From contig SLDY01000044.1 of assembly GCA_007125005.1 (NCBI GenBank), positions 1-60,619 of the forward strand: DNA of 60,619 nucleotides, given 5' to 3'. Under the pieces are notes generated by a model, which searched no databases, was not told the origin of the DNA, and saw only the letters and a program-made list of their open reading frames with translations. This DNA comes from Natronohydrobacter sp. (GTDB lineage Bacteria > Pseudomonadota > Alphaproteobacteria > Rhodobacterales > Rhodobacteraceae). Both the position numbers and the translations under genes were made by a program. Positions 28,610-37,599 of the stretch are shown here, piece after piece. Position 1 is the first letter of the stretch. Each line of letters starts with the position of its first letter.

Positions 28610-29319
28610 GCTTGAAATTGGGTGTGCCCTCGAAGGGCCGGTTGATGGAAAAGTGCTTCGACTGGTTTGCGGAGCGCGGCGTGAGCCTGAAACGTACTGG
28701 AGCAGCGCGTGAATATGCCGGGGCCGTGGATGGTGTTGATGACGTGGAGCTGGTGCTGCTTTCAGCGTCCGAGATCCCGCGCGAACTGGCAGCGGGGCGG
28801 ATCCATCTTGGCGTCACCGGCTCCGATCTTGTGCACGAGCAACTCGCGGATTGGCAAATGCAGGTGGTGGAGCTTGCACCCATGGGTTTCGGGCATGCGG
28901 ATCTGATTATCGCAGTGCCCAAGGTCTGGGTCGATGTCGAGACTTTGGACGATCTCGACGCGGTTGCCAGCCGGTTTCGGGCCGCGCATGGTTTCCGGCT
29001 GCGAATCGCAACCAAGTATCACAGGTTGGTTCGCGAATACCTGCGCGCGCATGGTGTCGCGGATTATCAGCTTGTCGATAGTCAGGGCGCGACAGAAGGG
29101 ACAGTGAAAAACCTTACCGCCGAGGCTATCGCCGATATCACCTCAACAGGTGAAACCCTGCGCGCCAATCACCTTAAAATCCTGCGCGATCCGCCGGTGC
29201 ATCGCTCGCAAGCCACACTCTTTGCAGCGCGCCACGCGAATTGGGCCGAGGCTGAGCAAGCCATGAGCGATCTTGTGGCGCGGCTTGGGCTTGAGCTGCC
29301 AGAAGGTGCCTTGCCTTGA
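28606..29319 (+). CDS. hisG: ATP phosphoribosyltransferase, short form
   Basis: A 237-residue catalytic subunit lacking the C-terminal regulatory ACT-like domain of long HisG. It has LGVPSKGRLMEK at the N-terminus, VTGSDLVHEQLADWQ, and the PRPP-binding VDSQGATEGTVKNLTAEAIADITSTGETL region. It performs the first step of histidine synthesis. ATGA overlap with hisZ. Dependence on HisZ is expected from its length. Confidence 0.96.
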   Translation: MSLKLGVPSKGRLMEKCFDWFAERGVSLKRTGAAREYAGAVDGVDDVELVLLSASEIPRELAAGRIHLGVTGSDLVHEQLADWQMQVVELAPMGFGHADLIIAVPKVWVDVETLDDLDAVASRFRAAHGFRLRIATKYHRLVREYLRAHGVADYQLVDSQGATEGTVKNLTAEAIADITSTGETLRANHLKILRDPPVHRSQATLFAARHANWAEAEQAMSDLVARLGLELPEGALP

Positions 29320-29343
29320 CGGACAAAAGCATCTGCGCAATCC

Positions 29344-30093
29344 TTACCATAAAAGGCTGCGCAACAACCCAAGTCCAGCGAGGATGATCAGAAGCACCAA
29401 TGTGAATTTCTTGAAATCCTGCGGATTGGCTGATGCAAAGCGCCGTCCTCCGACCCACAAGCCCAGCGCCATCAGCGGCAACATGGCAGCAAGGATTACA
29501 AAGCTCTGAACACTCAGCAGACCAGTCCACCAAAGCGACGGCAGCGCGATCAGGCATAAGAGCGTGAGATAGGCAATCAATGTGGCCCGGAAAACCGGCG
29601 CCGCAACGGGTTGCGCCGCAAGATAAACTGCGATCGGCAACCCCCCCGATGCCGCACCATTCGCAAAACCAGAAGTCGTTCCCGCAACCAGATTGCCCAC
29701 GGTTCCGATCTCGCGCCCGAACTGAAATCCGCGTGCCATGGCAAGGCAGATCACCAGCACCATCGCTGAAATCGCCATGCGCGCCACATCTTCCCCCATG
29801 CGTGCGATCAATGCAAAACTGGCCGGCATGACCACCGCTGCCCCCAACAGCATTGTCCAGATTCTTCGCCAGTCTACATGTGCGATCACGCCACGCGCCT
29901 GACCAAAGCTCAAGACGATCTCACACATGACCAAGGTAGCGACAAAGGGGACAGGATCTGTCACCAGCGCCGCTGATGTGATCACAAGCGCGCTGAAGCC
30001 AAAGCCGGAATATCCCCGCACCCAGGCGGCAAGCAGGATGCAGGCGGCCAGATAAGCGAGTTGCCAGATCTCCAGTCCAAGCGCTGCGTTCAT
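29344..30093 (-). CDS. TauE/SafE family sulfite/sulfonate exporter-like permease
   Basis: A 249-residue hydrophobic protein with about eight membrane helices. It has the duplicated TauE/SafE pattern (AWVRGYSGFGFSALVITSAAL and VAGTTSGFANGAASGGLPIAVYLAAQP). Members export sulfite, sulfoacetate or related anions, or act in coenzyme and metal transport. It lies 63 bases upstream of the GMC dehydrogenase stop, on the same strand, and could be read through. The substrate is unknown. Confidence 0.88.
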   Translation of the reverse strand: MNAALGLEIWQLAYLAACILLAAWVRGYSGFGFSALVITSAALVTDPVPFVATLVMCEIVLSFGQARGVIAHVDWRRIWTMLLGAAVVMPASFALIARMGEDVARMAISAMVLVICLAMARGFQFGREIGTVGNLVAGTTSGFANGAASGGLPIAVYLAAQPVAAPVFRATLIAYLTLLCLIALPSLWWTGLLSVQSFVILAAMLPLMALGLWVGGRRFASANPQDFKKFTLVLLIILAGLGLLRSLLW

Positions 30094-30124
30094 GTTAAAT
30101 CCGCAATTCCCGATATTGCGACAT

Positions 30125-30148
30125 GGGCGGGATCATTCGACCCCGCCC
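30125..30148 (-). other. Stem-loop 8 bases after the GMC dehydrogenase stop
   Basis: GGGCGGG (30125-30131) pairs with CCCGCCC (30142-30148). There is no T-run after it on the minus strand, so it is a weak terminator or mRNA-end stabiliser between the dehydrogenase and the TauE-like gene. Confidence 0.5.
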
Positions 30149-30155
30149 GTCCGCG

Positions 30156-31790
30156 TTACGCCAAAGCTTGCGCCTTTGCCTGGATGTCTTCAAGGATCAT
30201 GTCACTCGCTTTCTCGCCGATCATGATCGCGGGCGCATTGGTATTCCCGGAAATGATCTCAGGCATGATCGCACAATCGGCAACGCTCAACCCGCTGAGT
30301 CCGCGCACGCATAGCCTTTCATCCAGCACAGCCATCCGGTCGCCTTCAGGGCCCATCTTGCAGGTGCCTGTCGGGTGATAAATCGTCGTCGCGGAATTGC
30401 GTACCCAGTCGAGCAAAGCTTCATAATCGCTGTCATCAACCTGCGCGCCGGGGCGATATTCCTCTAGGATTTCATCGCGCAGGGGCGCTTGCCGGGCGAT
30501 TTCGCGGGCCACACGCACCCCCTCTACCATGGTCTTGCAATCGGTCTGCGTTGCAAGATAGTTGGGATGAATGATCGGCGCGCGGGCTGGATCAGTGCTC
30601 GCAAGCTCCAGATGTCCGCGGCTTTCGGGGCGGAGTTGGCATACAGATGCCGTGAAGGCCGAGAAAGGATGCACGCCTTCGCTCGGGCTGTCTGCAGACC
30701 ATGGCTGGATATGAAACTGGATATCGGGTGTTTCCAGATCAGGTGAGGTGCGCAGAAAGCCAGTAGCCAGCGAGGCGGCCATTGTCATTGGCCCTGTGCG
30801 GTTTGCCGCGTATTGCAACGCAATTTTCAGCTTCTTGAGCGGGTTGCGCACTTCATCATTCAGTGTTGGCCGGCGGGTGCGAAATACCAGACGCGCCTGC
30901 AAATGGTCCTGAAGGTTCTTCCCTACACCGGGTAAATCTACGCGCGGGGTGATGCCCATGGAGCGCAGATGCTCCGCGGGTCCGATGCCGGAGAGCATGA
31001 GGATCTGTGGCGAGCCGATCGCGCCTGCCGAGAGCACAACGCGCCGATGCGCCCTGACCTTTCGCAGCGCGCCATCCGCCCCCCGCCATGCCACACCAAT
31101 CGCACGTTTGCCCTCGAACAGGACTTGTGTTGTCTGCGCGCGGGTGACGATCTGCAAATTGGGACGTTTGCGTACAGGATGCAGATAGGCGACGGCAGAA
31201 CTGCAGCGCCGTCCGTTTCGTGCGGTAAGCTGAAAATACCCGACTCCTTCCTGCGATTCGCCATTGTAATCGGGGTTGAACGGATATCCCGCAGCCTGCG
31301 CTGCTTCGACCCAGGAATCACAGATAGGGCGCGACAGGCGTGCATTGGCCACCGAGAGCGGGCCGCCTGTACCATGAAACGCGTCTTCACCGCGCTCCTG
31401 ATCCTCTGCGCGACGAAAATAAGGCAGGACACTGTCCCAACCCCAGCCGGGATTGCCCATCTGTTGCCAGCGATCGTAATCCTGCGGCTGCCCGCGCACA
31501 TACAGCAACCCGTTGAGCGACGAAGAGCCCCCAAGCACCTTGCCGCGCGGCCAAGGCAAACGGCGCCCATTCAGCCCCGCGTCAGGCTCGGTCATATAGC
31601 ACCAGTCCAATGACGGATCGCCCATCGTCCGAAAATACCCGACCGGCACATGAATCCACGGATTCAGATCCCGCCCGCCTGCCTCCAGAAGCATGACGCG
31701 CAATTTAGGATTTGCGCTCAACCTGTTGGCAAGCACACAGCCTGCAGAGCCCGCACCCACGATAACAATGTCTGCCTCATCATCGAACAT
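30156..31790 (-). CDS. GMC-family FAD-dependent alcohol/choline dehydrogenase-like
   Basis: From ATG 31790 (GGGAGGG upstream) this is a 544-residue GMC oxidoreductase. It has the FAD Rossmann motif IVGAGSAGCVLANRLS with a following EAGG, the GMC signature PRGKVLGGSSSLNGLLYVRG, the second signature GAIGSPQILMLSGIGP, and the C-terminal NSATTIYHPTGTCKMG and GNTNAPAIMIGEKASDMI with the active-site His and Asn. Such enzymes oxidise choline, long-chain or polyether alcohols to aldehydes. No signal peptide. It is divergent from the TRAP transporter operon across a 357-base gap with repeated operator-like half-sites. The true substrate is unknown. Confidence 0.92.
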   Translation of the reverse strand: MFDDEADIVIVGAGSAGCVLANRLSANPKLRVMLLEAGGRDLNPWIHVPVGYFRTMGDPSLDWCYMTEPDAGLNGRRLPWPRGKVLGGSSSLNGLLYVRGQPQDYDRWQQMGNPGWGWDSVLPYFRRAEDQERGEDAFHGTGGPLSVANARLSRPICDSWVEAAQAAGYPFNPDYNGESQEGVGYFQLTARNGRRCSSAVAYLHPVRKRPNLQIVTRAQTTQVLFEGKRAIGVAWRGADGALRKVRAHRRVVLSAGAIGSPQILMLSGIGPAEHLRSMGITPRVDLPGVGKNLQDHLQARLVFRTRRPTLNDEVRNPLKKLKIALQYAANRTGPMTMAASLATGFLRTSPDLETPDIQFHIQPWSADSPSEGVHPFSAFTASVCQLRPESRGHLELASTDPARAPIIHPNYLATQTDCKTMVEGVRVAREIARQAPLRDEILEEYRPGAQVDDSDYEALLDWVRNSATTIYHPTGTCKMGPEGDRMAVLDERLCVRGLSGLSVADCAIMPEIISGNTNAPAIMIGEKASDMILEDIQAKAQALA

Positions 31791-31854
31791 CTGTCCCTCC
31801 CCGCACCGATCTTCGCCATGAAATCTCTTGACTCGCGAGAATATGGGTGCTTTT

Positions 31855-31886
31855 TTGAAACTACAAGTTTCAATAATAAGAAACTT
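31855..31886. promoter_or_regulatory. Three GAAACT half-sites in the GMC/TRAP divergent promoter region
   Basis: TTGAAACT-ACA-AGTTTCAA is a perfect 8-bp inverted repeat (31855-31873). Its right arm forms a second inverted repeat with GAAACTT at 31880-31886. This fits binding by a dimeric or tetrameric regulator such as the IclR protein encoded at 35580. The rest of the gap 31791-32147 holds no recognised gene; a GTG-initiated reading from 31986 is only an upstream extension of dctP. Confidence 0.6.
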
Positions 31887-32147
31887 CACTCGGTCAGCTT
31901 GGGGAGGAAGCCATGGCCTGAGGTGCGTAAGCACTGTCGTCACAGATGTTCGAAAATGTCCGCTCAGCTGGTCTGATGTGGTGCGGTGATGGGAGTTGCG
32001 CTGCTGTTGCACGATGCAAGCGCTTCAGAGGCTACACCCGTCGAAAACACACGTAAAAGCGAAGTTCAGGTTTTGCTTTCGCGTAACGCGCGAGTGTTGG
32101 GAGAAAACCGCGCGAATAACAACTTTGACTGCAACAGGAGGAAACCA

Positions 32148-33374
32148 ATGAAACAAGACTTGTCCGGCATCTCACGCCGTGATTTTCTGCGCGTCACCAA
32201 GCGCTTCGGGATGAGCTCCACCTTGCTTGCCCTGGGCGGGCTGACGGGTGTTGTCACGCTGCCACAATTGGCGAAGGCGGCGGAATCGACCTATGAAAAG
32301 CGCTGGAACAAAGAGGCGCGCCACACGCTTCGTTACGGGGCTGCGGGCTTCAACCTGCGCAACCTGATGATCGAGCGGAACGGCATTCTTGAATTTGTGC
32401 GTGATCTGGAAGAGCGCACTGACGGTGAGATCCGTATCGAGTTTATCGGTGACAATCAGATTTGTGGCCAGCTTGATTGTGTGTCCAAGACGCAGGAAGG
32501 AATTGTTGATCTCTATTCTGCCTCGACCCAAAACTCTGCCGGGGGTGCGCCCTATCTGAACGTCCTGGACTACGCCTATATGTTCCCCAGCCGCGCCGCG
32601 CAGTATCACTTCTTCTACAATCCCGAAAGCAACGCCATTTTCCGTGAACCGCTCGAGCGGATGCACGGGATCAAGTTCCTCTTCACGCATTGCGAATTGC
32701 GCGGCATCATGCTGGGCAACACTTGGCGCGACAGGCCCACAGTGACCAGCGTGACCGAAATTGCAGGCACTCGTAACCGCGTGACCGGTACGCAATTGGG
32801 CCGCATTGCGATGGAGTTGATGAACCTCAACCCCACGCCGATCGCTTGGGAAGAAACGCTGGATGGTCTGCGTCAGGGCCTGATTGACGGGGCGGAAACA
32901 TGGGCCTCGGCTGTGGCATATGCGAATATGTCGCCGGTCGTGTCGCAATGTATCGACCTGCGCTTCTTCTGCGGAACAGAGCATACCGCGATGTCAGCCA
33001 GCAGCTTCGACAAGCTGGAAGGCGATTTGCAGGATGCGGTGATGGAATCCTCCTATCTGGGGCAGATCGCGGCGCAATATGCCAATGAGGCGGCGCTTGT
33101 AAATACAGTCGGCTTCTCTGACCCGCAGAAAGAGGGTACGATTTTCGCAGAACATGGCGTGCGCAACGCGTTCCTGACTGCCGAAGCACGGCGCGAAGCA
33201 GAAGAAATGTGCTCGCCAGAGTTCGTTCCCGGACCGTGGGAGCAATGGCGCGAGCGTATCAACGGCTGGGCGGGTGGCATTGACACCTATACCGAAATCC
33301 ACCGTATCGCGCGCGAGATTCCGGAAGATATGCTGGCCGAGAACGTCGAGCCACGTCGCTGGTGGCGCGGTTAA
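32148..33374 (+). CDS. TRAP transporter substrate-binding protein (DctP family)
   Basis: A 408-residue protein from ATG 32148 (AGGAGGAAACC upstream). A twin-arginine signal, SRRDFLRVTKRFGMSS, lies at residues 9-24, followed by a hydrophobic stretch ending at LAKAAES. The mature part has the DctP fold (RIEFIGDNQICGQLDCVSKTQEGIVDLYSAS, VTGTQLGRIAMELMNLNPTPIAW, the conserved arginine region). It captures an organic acid or similar ligand in the periplasm. The Tat signal is less common for this class. A 12-bp stem-loop follows before dctQ. The ligand is unknown. Confidence 0.93.
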   Translation: MKQDLSGISRRDFLRVTKRFGMSSTLLALGGLTGVVTLPQLAKAAESTYEKRWNKEARHTLRYGAAGFNLRNLMIERNGILEFVRDLEERTDGEIRIEFIGDNQICGQLDCVSKTQEGIVDLYSASTQNSAGGAPYLNVLDYAYMFPSRAAQYHFFYNPESNAIFREPLERMHGIKFLFTHCELRGIMLGNTWRDRPTVTSVTEIAGTRNRVTGTQLGRIAMELMNLNPTPIAWEETLDGLRQGLIDGAETWASAVAYANMSPVVSQCIDLRFFCGTEHTAMSASSFDKLEGDLQDAVMESSYLGQIAAQYANEAALVNTVGFSDPQKEGTIFAEHGVRNAFLTAEARREAEEMCSPEFVPGPWEQWRERINGWAGGIDTYTEIHRIAREIPEDMLAENVEPRRWWRG

Positions 33375-33386
33375 CCTCTTTGTAGA

Positions 33387-33417
33387 TTTGCGCCCGGGTG
33401 ATGTGCCCGGGCGCAAA
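33387..33417 (+). other. Strong stem-loop between dctP and dctQ
   Basis: TTTGCGCCCGGG and CCCGGGCGCAAA form a perfect 12-bp stem with loop TGATGTG, starting 13 bases after the dctP stop. No T-run follows. Such hairpins usually raise the stability of the binding-protein message relative to the permease genes. Confidence 0.85.
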
Positions 33418-33519
33418 GCTTCGCTGGTTAAACAACGGTTTTCAAAAAGACAACATTCCCGACCTACACCAGCATTTCCATGCTGGGCGGGCAGTCATGC
33501 AGTATGAAGCAGGGCCAAA

Positions 33520-34188
33520 ATGCAAGAAGTTCTTACAGGAATATCGGCCATCTGGGACGCGGTACAATCGGGTCAGCCGTGGGCCATGCGTACAGCAATG
33601 CGCGACCCGTCACTTTACTGGCTGATCGCCTTTATAACCCTGCCGCTCTCATTCGTTCTGATGATGCTGTTCCGGCGCGTAAAACTGCTGGACAGATACT
33701 TAGAGCCCACGGCGATGTTCTTCATCTATATGACCATCGCGATGATCATTTTTGTCGAGGTTATTCGCCGGTTCGTATTCAATGTGCAGGCACCGTGGTC
33801 AACGACCTTGCCTCCATATCTCTTTCTGCTCCTGACGTGGATTGGATGCGCCTATAACGTCAAACTGCGGACGCATCTGTCTTTTGGCGAGGTGCGCGCG
33901 ATGATGCCTCCAACGGGACGTCTTGCCATGTCGTTCCTTGATGCGCTGCTGTGGTACGCCATGGCCGTTATCGTCATCGTTGCGACATTGCGTCTGACCG
34001 TCAACTCCGCTTCGAATTTCCAGTTTCTGCTGGGTACGGACAATGTGATGCGCTGGTGGTTCTACATCTGCGTGCCAGCGTCCTGGGTTGTCCTGTATGC
34101 CCGCGTGTTGGAAAACCTGCTACAGGACATTCGTAATTATCGTGCCGGTCAGGAATTCGGTCTGACCAATGATCTGGCCCGCGAATAG
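33520..34188 (+). CDS. TRAP transporter small permease (DctQ)
   Basis: A 222-residue membrane protein with about four to five helices. It has the DctQ-type region VIRRFVFNVQAPWSTTLPPYLFLLLTWIGCAYNVKLRTHLSFGEVR, which contains the conserved tryptophan and charged residues. It carries an N-terminal extension before the first helix (SLYWLIAFITLPLSFVLMMLF). It partners the large permease downstream (gap 12 bases). Confidence 0.92.
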   Translation: MQEVLTGISAIWDAVQSGQPWAMRTAMRDPSLYWLIAFITLPLSFVLMMLFRRVKLLDRYLEPTAMFFIYMTIAMIIFVEVIRRFVFNVQAPWSTTLPPYLFLLLTWIGCAYNVKLRTHLSFGEVRAMMPPTGRLAMSFLDALLWYAMAVIVIVATLRLTVNSASNFQFLLGTDNVMRWWFYICVPASWVVLYARVLENLLQDIRNYRAGQEFGLTNDLARE

Positions 34189-34200
34189 GACAAACACGCC

Positions 34201-35544
34201 ATGACACTGTTTTTCTCACTTGCGGCAACAGCGCTCTTCATCCTTGGTGTCCCTATTTTTCTGGTCATCGGCCTCTGGGTCGTGGCGATGAGTTTCGTTG
34301 TTGGCCTGACGCTTGATAACATCGGCTATGCGTTCTCGGCTGTATTCACCACCTCTTTCGCCCTGCTGGCGATGCCGCTTTTCATCCTGACAGGTGATCT
34401 GATCAACCGTTCGGGGATTGCACATCGCCTATCTGCATTTGCATATGCCTGCCTCGGCTGGCTGCGCGGCGGTTTGGGCATGGCCAGCATTGGCGCGTGC
34501 GGATTGTTCGCGGCGATCTCGGGTTCAAACTCGGCCACAACGGCAACGATCGGTGCGATGATGCACCCCCGGATGGTCAAGAACGGATTCGACGAGCGAT
34601 TTGCAGCGGCGACAGCCGCCGCCGGCGGCACTGTCGGTATCATCATTCCGCCCTCGATCATCTTCATCGTTTACGGGTTCTTGATGAACCTGTCGATTTC
34701 AGAGTTGTTTCTGGCAGGGATTCTTCCGGGGCTGCTGATGGTGCTGGGCATGCAGCTAGCTTGCTGGATCGTGTGCCGCCGCAACGGCTGGGGTCATCTG
34801 ATCCGCTGGGAAATCACCCGCATGATCCGCACGGCCTTTGGTGCATGGCTTGGCTTCTTTGCCATTGGCCTCGTTCTGTGGGGCATCTACACCGGAAAGT
34901 TCTCGCCGACCGAGGCAGCCGGGGTCACAGTCGGGTTCTGCATACTCGTGGCGCTGATCTCTCGCCCGTTTTACCTGCTGATCAACAAAGGCAAATCTGA
35001 AAACGAGGATCTGACACGCACCCCGGGCTGGGTAGAGATGGTGCTGGTCGAAGGATTCCGCGTGCGCGATCTGCCGGGCGTCGTGCTGAATTCGGCACGC
35101 ATTGCGGGCATGCTGGCGCCATTGATCGGGATTTCTGTGGTCATGCAGCAAATTCTGTCACTTTTGGGCGCAAAAGAAGCGATTGAGGCCTTTTTGACAG
35201 GGTTTGGTGGTTACTTTGCGGTACTGATCATGTGCATGGCGTTTGTTTTCATTGCCGGCATGGTACTGGAAAGTCTGCCGAACACCATCATCATGGCCCC
35301 CATTCTGGCCCCCATTGCAGTTGGTGTGGGCGTGGATCCTGTGCATTTTGCCGTGATTTTCCTGATTGGTGGCTCGATTGGCTTCATCACGCCGCCTTAC
35401 GGGCTGAACCTTTACGTCGCAAGCGGTGTAACAGGGGTACCATATATGCGGCTGCTCCCTTATATCGTGCCTTATCTGATTGCCCTGATCGCGGTCTGGT
35501 TCGTGGTGGCCTTTGTCCCATGGCTATCACTCGCCCTGACCTGA
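34201..35544 (+). CDS. TRAP transporter large permease (DctM)
   Basis: A 447-residue protein with about twelve membrane segments. Conserved DctM motifs include GMASIGACGLFAAISGSNSATTATIGAMMHPRMVKNGFDERFAA, GTVGIIIPPSIIFIVYGFLMNLSI, SPTEAAGVTVGF and GGSIGFITPPYGLNLYVASG. It provides the Na+-coupled translocation pathway. Last of the dctPQM genes. The IclR gene begins 35 bases later. Confidence 0.95.
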   Translation: MTLFFSLAATALFILGVPIFLVIGLWVVAMSFVVGLTLDNIGYAFSAVFTTSFALLAMPLFILTGDLINRSGIAHRLSAFAYACLGWLRGGLGMASIGACGLFAAISGSNSATTATIGAMMHPRMVKNGFDERFAAATAAAGGTVGIIIPPSIIFIVYGFLMNLSISELFLAGILPGLLMVLGMQLACWIVCRRNGWGHLIRWEITRMIRTAFGAWLGFFAIGLVLWGIYTGKFSPTEAAGVTVGFCILVALISRPFYLLINKGKSENEDLTRTPGWVEMVLVEGFRVRDLPGVVLNSARIAGMLAPLIGISVVMQQILSLLGAKEAIEAFLTGFGGYFAVLIMCMAFVFIAGMVLESLPNTIIMAPILAPIAVGVGVDPVHFAVIFLIGGSIGFITPPYGLNLYVASGVTGVPYMRLLPYIVPYLIALIAVWFVVAFVPWLSLALT

Positions 35545-35579
35545 AGCTGCGCCCGGGGCCTGAAAAAAGAGCGCAACAT

Positions 35580-36359
35580 ATGCGGCATCAAACCAGAACC
35601 CCGGGCGCCCCCTCAGAGCGCATCCCCACAACGCTGCGACTGCTGACGCTGCTTGAAGAAGTCGTAAGCCGCGGAGCGCCTGTCACACCGACTGAACTCA
35701 TCAGCACCACCGATTTGCCCAAGGCAACGCTGCACAGACTGTTTCAGACACTGGAATCAGAAGGCTATCTGCAGCGCGAACCTGATGGCCGTACCTTTAC
35801 TGTCGGCGCGCGCTCACGCCAGCTTGCGGTTGCGACAATGTCAAGCCAGCGGATGCGCACACCACGCCTCGCAATCATGCGCGCACTTGCCAAGGATACC
35901 GGCGAAACCTGCAATTTCGCGATCCCCGATCGCGAAGCGATGCTCTATCTTGATCGTGTCGAGACCGAATGGCCGCTCAGGGTACAGTTTTCCGAAGGCG
36001 CACATGTACCATTCTACTGCACGGCGGGGGGCAAGCTCTATCTTTCGACTCTGAGCGATCTGCGTCTGGACAGTTACCTTCGTAACGCCGATCTCAAGCC
36101 GCTGACACCCAACACCCTCACCAACCCTGATGCTCTGCGTGCCGAGATTATGAAAATCCGCGAGCAGGGGTATGGAGTTGACAACGAGGAGTTTCTTGAA
36201 GGGGTCATCGCCTTTGCCATGCCTCTCCGAGACAAGTACGGGCGCATGCCCGCGACAATCGCCTTTCAGGGACCAACGCAGCGCATCACGATCGAGCAGG
36301 GATACAAGTATCTCCCGCGGCTCAAACAAGCCGCCGAAGAATTATCCGCACTTTTGTGA
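35580..36359 (+). CDS. IclR-family transcriptional regulator
   Basis: A 259-residue IclR protein from ATG 35580. An N-terminal winged helix-turn-helix (TTLRLLTLLEEVVSRG..TPTELISTTDLPKATLHRLFQTLESEGYLQRE) is followed by the IclR effector domain (YLDRVETEWPLRVQFSEGAHVPFYCTAGGKLYLS, GYGVDNEEFLEGVIAFAMPLRD). It lies 35 bases after dctM on the same strand, so it probably belongs to the TRAP operon. It likely controls the TRAP and GMC genes from the GAAACT half-sites. An earlier in-frame ATG at 35520 overlaps dctM and has no good ribosome-binding site. Confidence 0.92.
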   Translation: MRHQTRTPGAPSERIPTTLRLLTLLEEVVSRGAPVTPTELISTTDLPKATLHRLFQTLESEGYLQREPDGRTFTVGARSRQLAVATMSSQRMRTPRLAIMRALAKDTGETCNFAIPDREAMLYLDRVETEWPLRVQFSEGAHVPFYCTAGGKLYLSTLSDLRLDSYLRNADLKPLTPNTLTNPDALRAEIMKIREQGYGVDNEEFLEGVIAFAMPLRDKYGRMPATIAFQGPTQRITIEQGYKYLPRLKQAAEELSALL

Positions 36360-36380
36360 TCTGCCGGCGACTACAAAAAC

Positions 36381-36457
36381 TGGCGATCCCGGAAGGACTC
36401 GAACCCTCAACCTGCCGATTAGAAGTCGGCTGCTCTATCCAGTTGAGCTACGGGACC
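36381..36457 (-). tRNA. tRNA-Arg (TCT anticodon)
   Basis: Read on the minus strand: acceptor GGTCCCG / CGGGATC, D-arm AGCTCAACTGGATAGAGC, anticodon loop with TCT between GCCGA and TCGGC, T-arm GAGGGTTCGAGTCCTTC, discriminator G and encoded CCA. It decodes AGA. It separates the TRAP/IclR block from the BHAC cluster. Confidence 0.95.
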
Positions 36458-36570
36458 GCTGCAGGCGTTTATCGTCCTTACGCGCAGATTTGCAAGCATC
36501 TGCAGCGAATATCTCGCCCATTAACGTCCATCACGCAACAGATGAACATGTCAGAGCAGCCCCCAGATAT

Positions 36571-37533
36571 TCAGAAATCAATTTCCTGAGCCAGACCGCT
36601 TGCAATGGCCAGCTCCACAGCTTTTGAGGCCACTGCCAGATCCTGTAACCCCACACCTGTCCCATCGAACAAGGTCACCTCATCAGCACTGGAGCGGCCG
36701 GGATGCGTGCCATTGATCACAGCCCCAAGTTCGCGGATAGCGCTTTCATGCAACAGGCCAGCCGCAACCGCGTGCTGCGCCTCGCCGATGGAGATGGATT
36801 GCGCCACTTCATCGGTAAAGACAGCCGCGCGCGCAAGGAGGTCTGACGCAACCTCCTGCTTGCCCTTGGTGTCTGTTCCCATGCAGGCCAGATGCGTGCC
36901 CGGTCTGATGTGCCGATCCTCGATGATCGGCTCGAAACTTGAGGTGATGGTGATGATCACATCTGCCTCGGCACCAAGCTGATCCAGTTCGACCGCCTCG
37001 AAGGGTAATCCCAGCTCTGTTGCAGTGTCTTCCAGCCGCGTGAGCATTTCGGGATGCAGATTCCAACCGATCACTTTCTCGAACTGGCGTTGACGCACAG
37101 CTGCACGCATCTGGAAGGTGCTCTGATGCCCGGCCCCAACCATCCCCAGCACCTTCGCATCCGCACGTGCCAGATACTTGATCGAGAGGCTCGAGGCTGC
37201 GGCAGTGCGCAGCGCAGTCAGCAGATTGCCACCGACCATCGCCGTAGGCTTGCCGCTTTCAGGATCAAACAGATAGACCGTGCTCTGGTGGTTCGGAATC
37301 GCGCGCGCAGCATTGCCGGGGAAATAGCCCCCGGCCTTTACCCCCAGAATACCCCCAACCCGATCAAGGCCCGATTTGAACCCATATTGCCGCCCCTCCC
37401 CCAGCGCTTCACGCACAACAGGGAAGTTATAGGCATCTCGCCGCGCCATTGCCGCAAAGCAGCCCTCTATCGCCTCGAAGGCAGACTGCTCATCAACGAG
37501 GCCGGAAATGGCGGATTCTGGGACAACCCACAT
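36571..37533 (-). CDS. bhcD: Iminosuccinate reductase, beta-hydroxyaspartate cycle
   Basis: A 320-residue ornithine-cyclodeaminase/mu-crystallin-fold protein with the NAD(P) motif VLGMVGAGHQSTFQMRA, GILGVKAGGYFPGN and TITSSFEPIIEDRHIRPGTHLACMGTDTKGKQE. Its place directly after bhcC and with bhcB/bhcA identifies it as BhcD, which reduces iminosuccinate to L-aspartate with NADH, regenerating the amino donor of the cycle. ATG 37533 has a GGAG site. Sequence alone would only say ornithine cyclodeaminase family; context gives the name. Confidence 0.93.
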   Translation of the reverse strand: MWVVPESAISGLVDEQSAFEAIEGCFAAMARRDAYNFPVVREALGEGRQYGFKSGLDRVGGILGVKAGGYFPGNAARAIPNHQSTVYLFDPESGKPTAMVGGNLLTALRTAAASSLSIKYLARADAKVLGMVGAGHQSTFQMRAAVRQRQFEKVIGWNLHPEMLTRLEDTATELGLPFEAVELDQLGAEADVIITITSSFEPIIEDRHIRPGTHLACMGTDTKGKQEVASDLLARAAVFTDEVAQSISIGEAQHAVAAGLLHESAIRELGAVINGTHPGRSSADEVTLFDGTGVGLQDLAVASKAVELAIASGLAQEIDF

Positions 37534-37562
37534 CGGGCAGACTCCTTCATGATGGAATAACC

Positions 37563-37584
37563 AGCGGCCCCATCAGGCGCCGCT
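37563..37584 (-). other. Stem-loop between bhcC and bhcD
   Basis: AGCGGC (37563-37568) pairs with GCCGCT (37579-37584), with some extra inner pairs, in the 66-base gap between bhcC stop and bhcD start. No T-run. A mild intercistronic processing or attenuation element is possible. Confidence 0.4.
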
Positions 37585-37599
37585 GTCGTTTTCAGTCGC

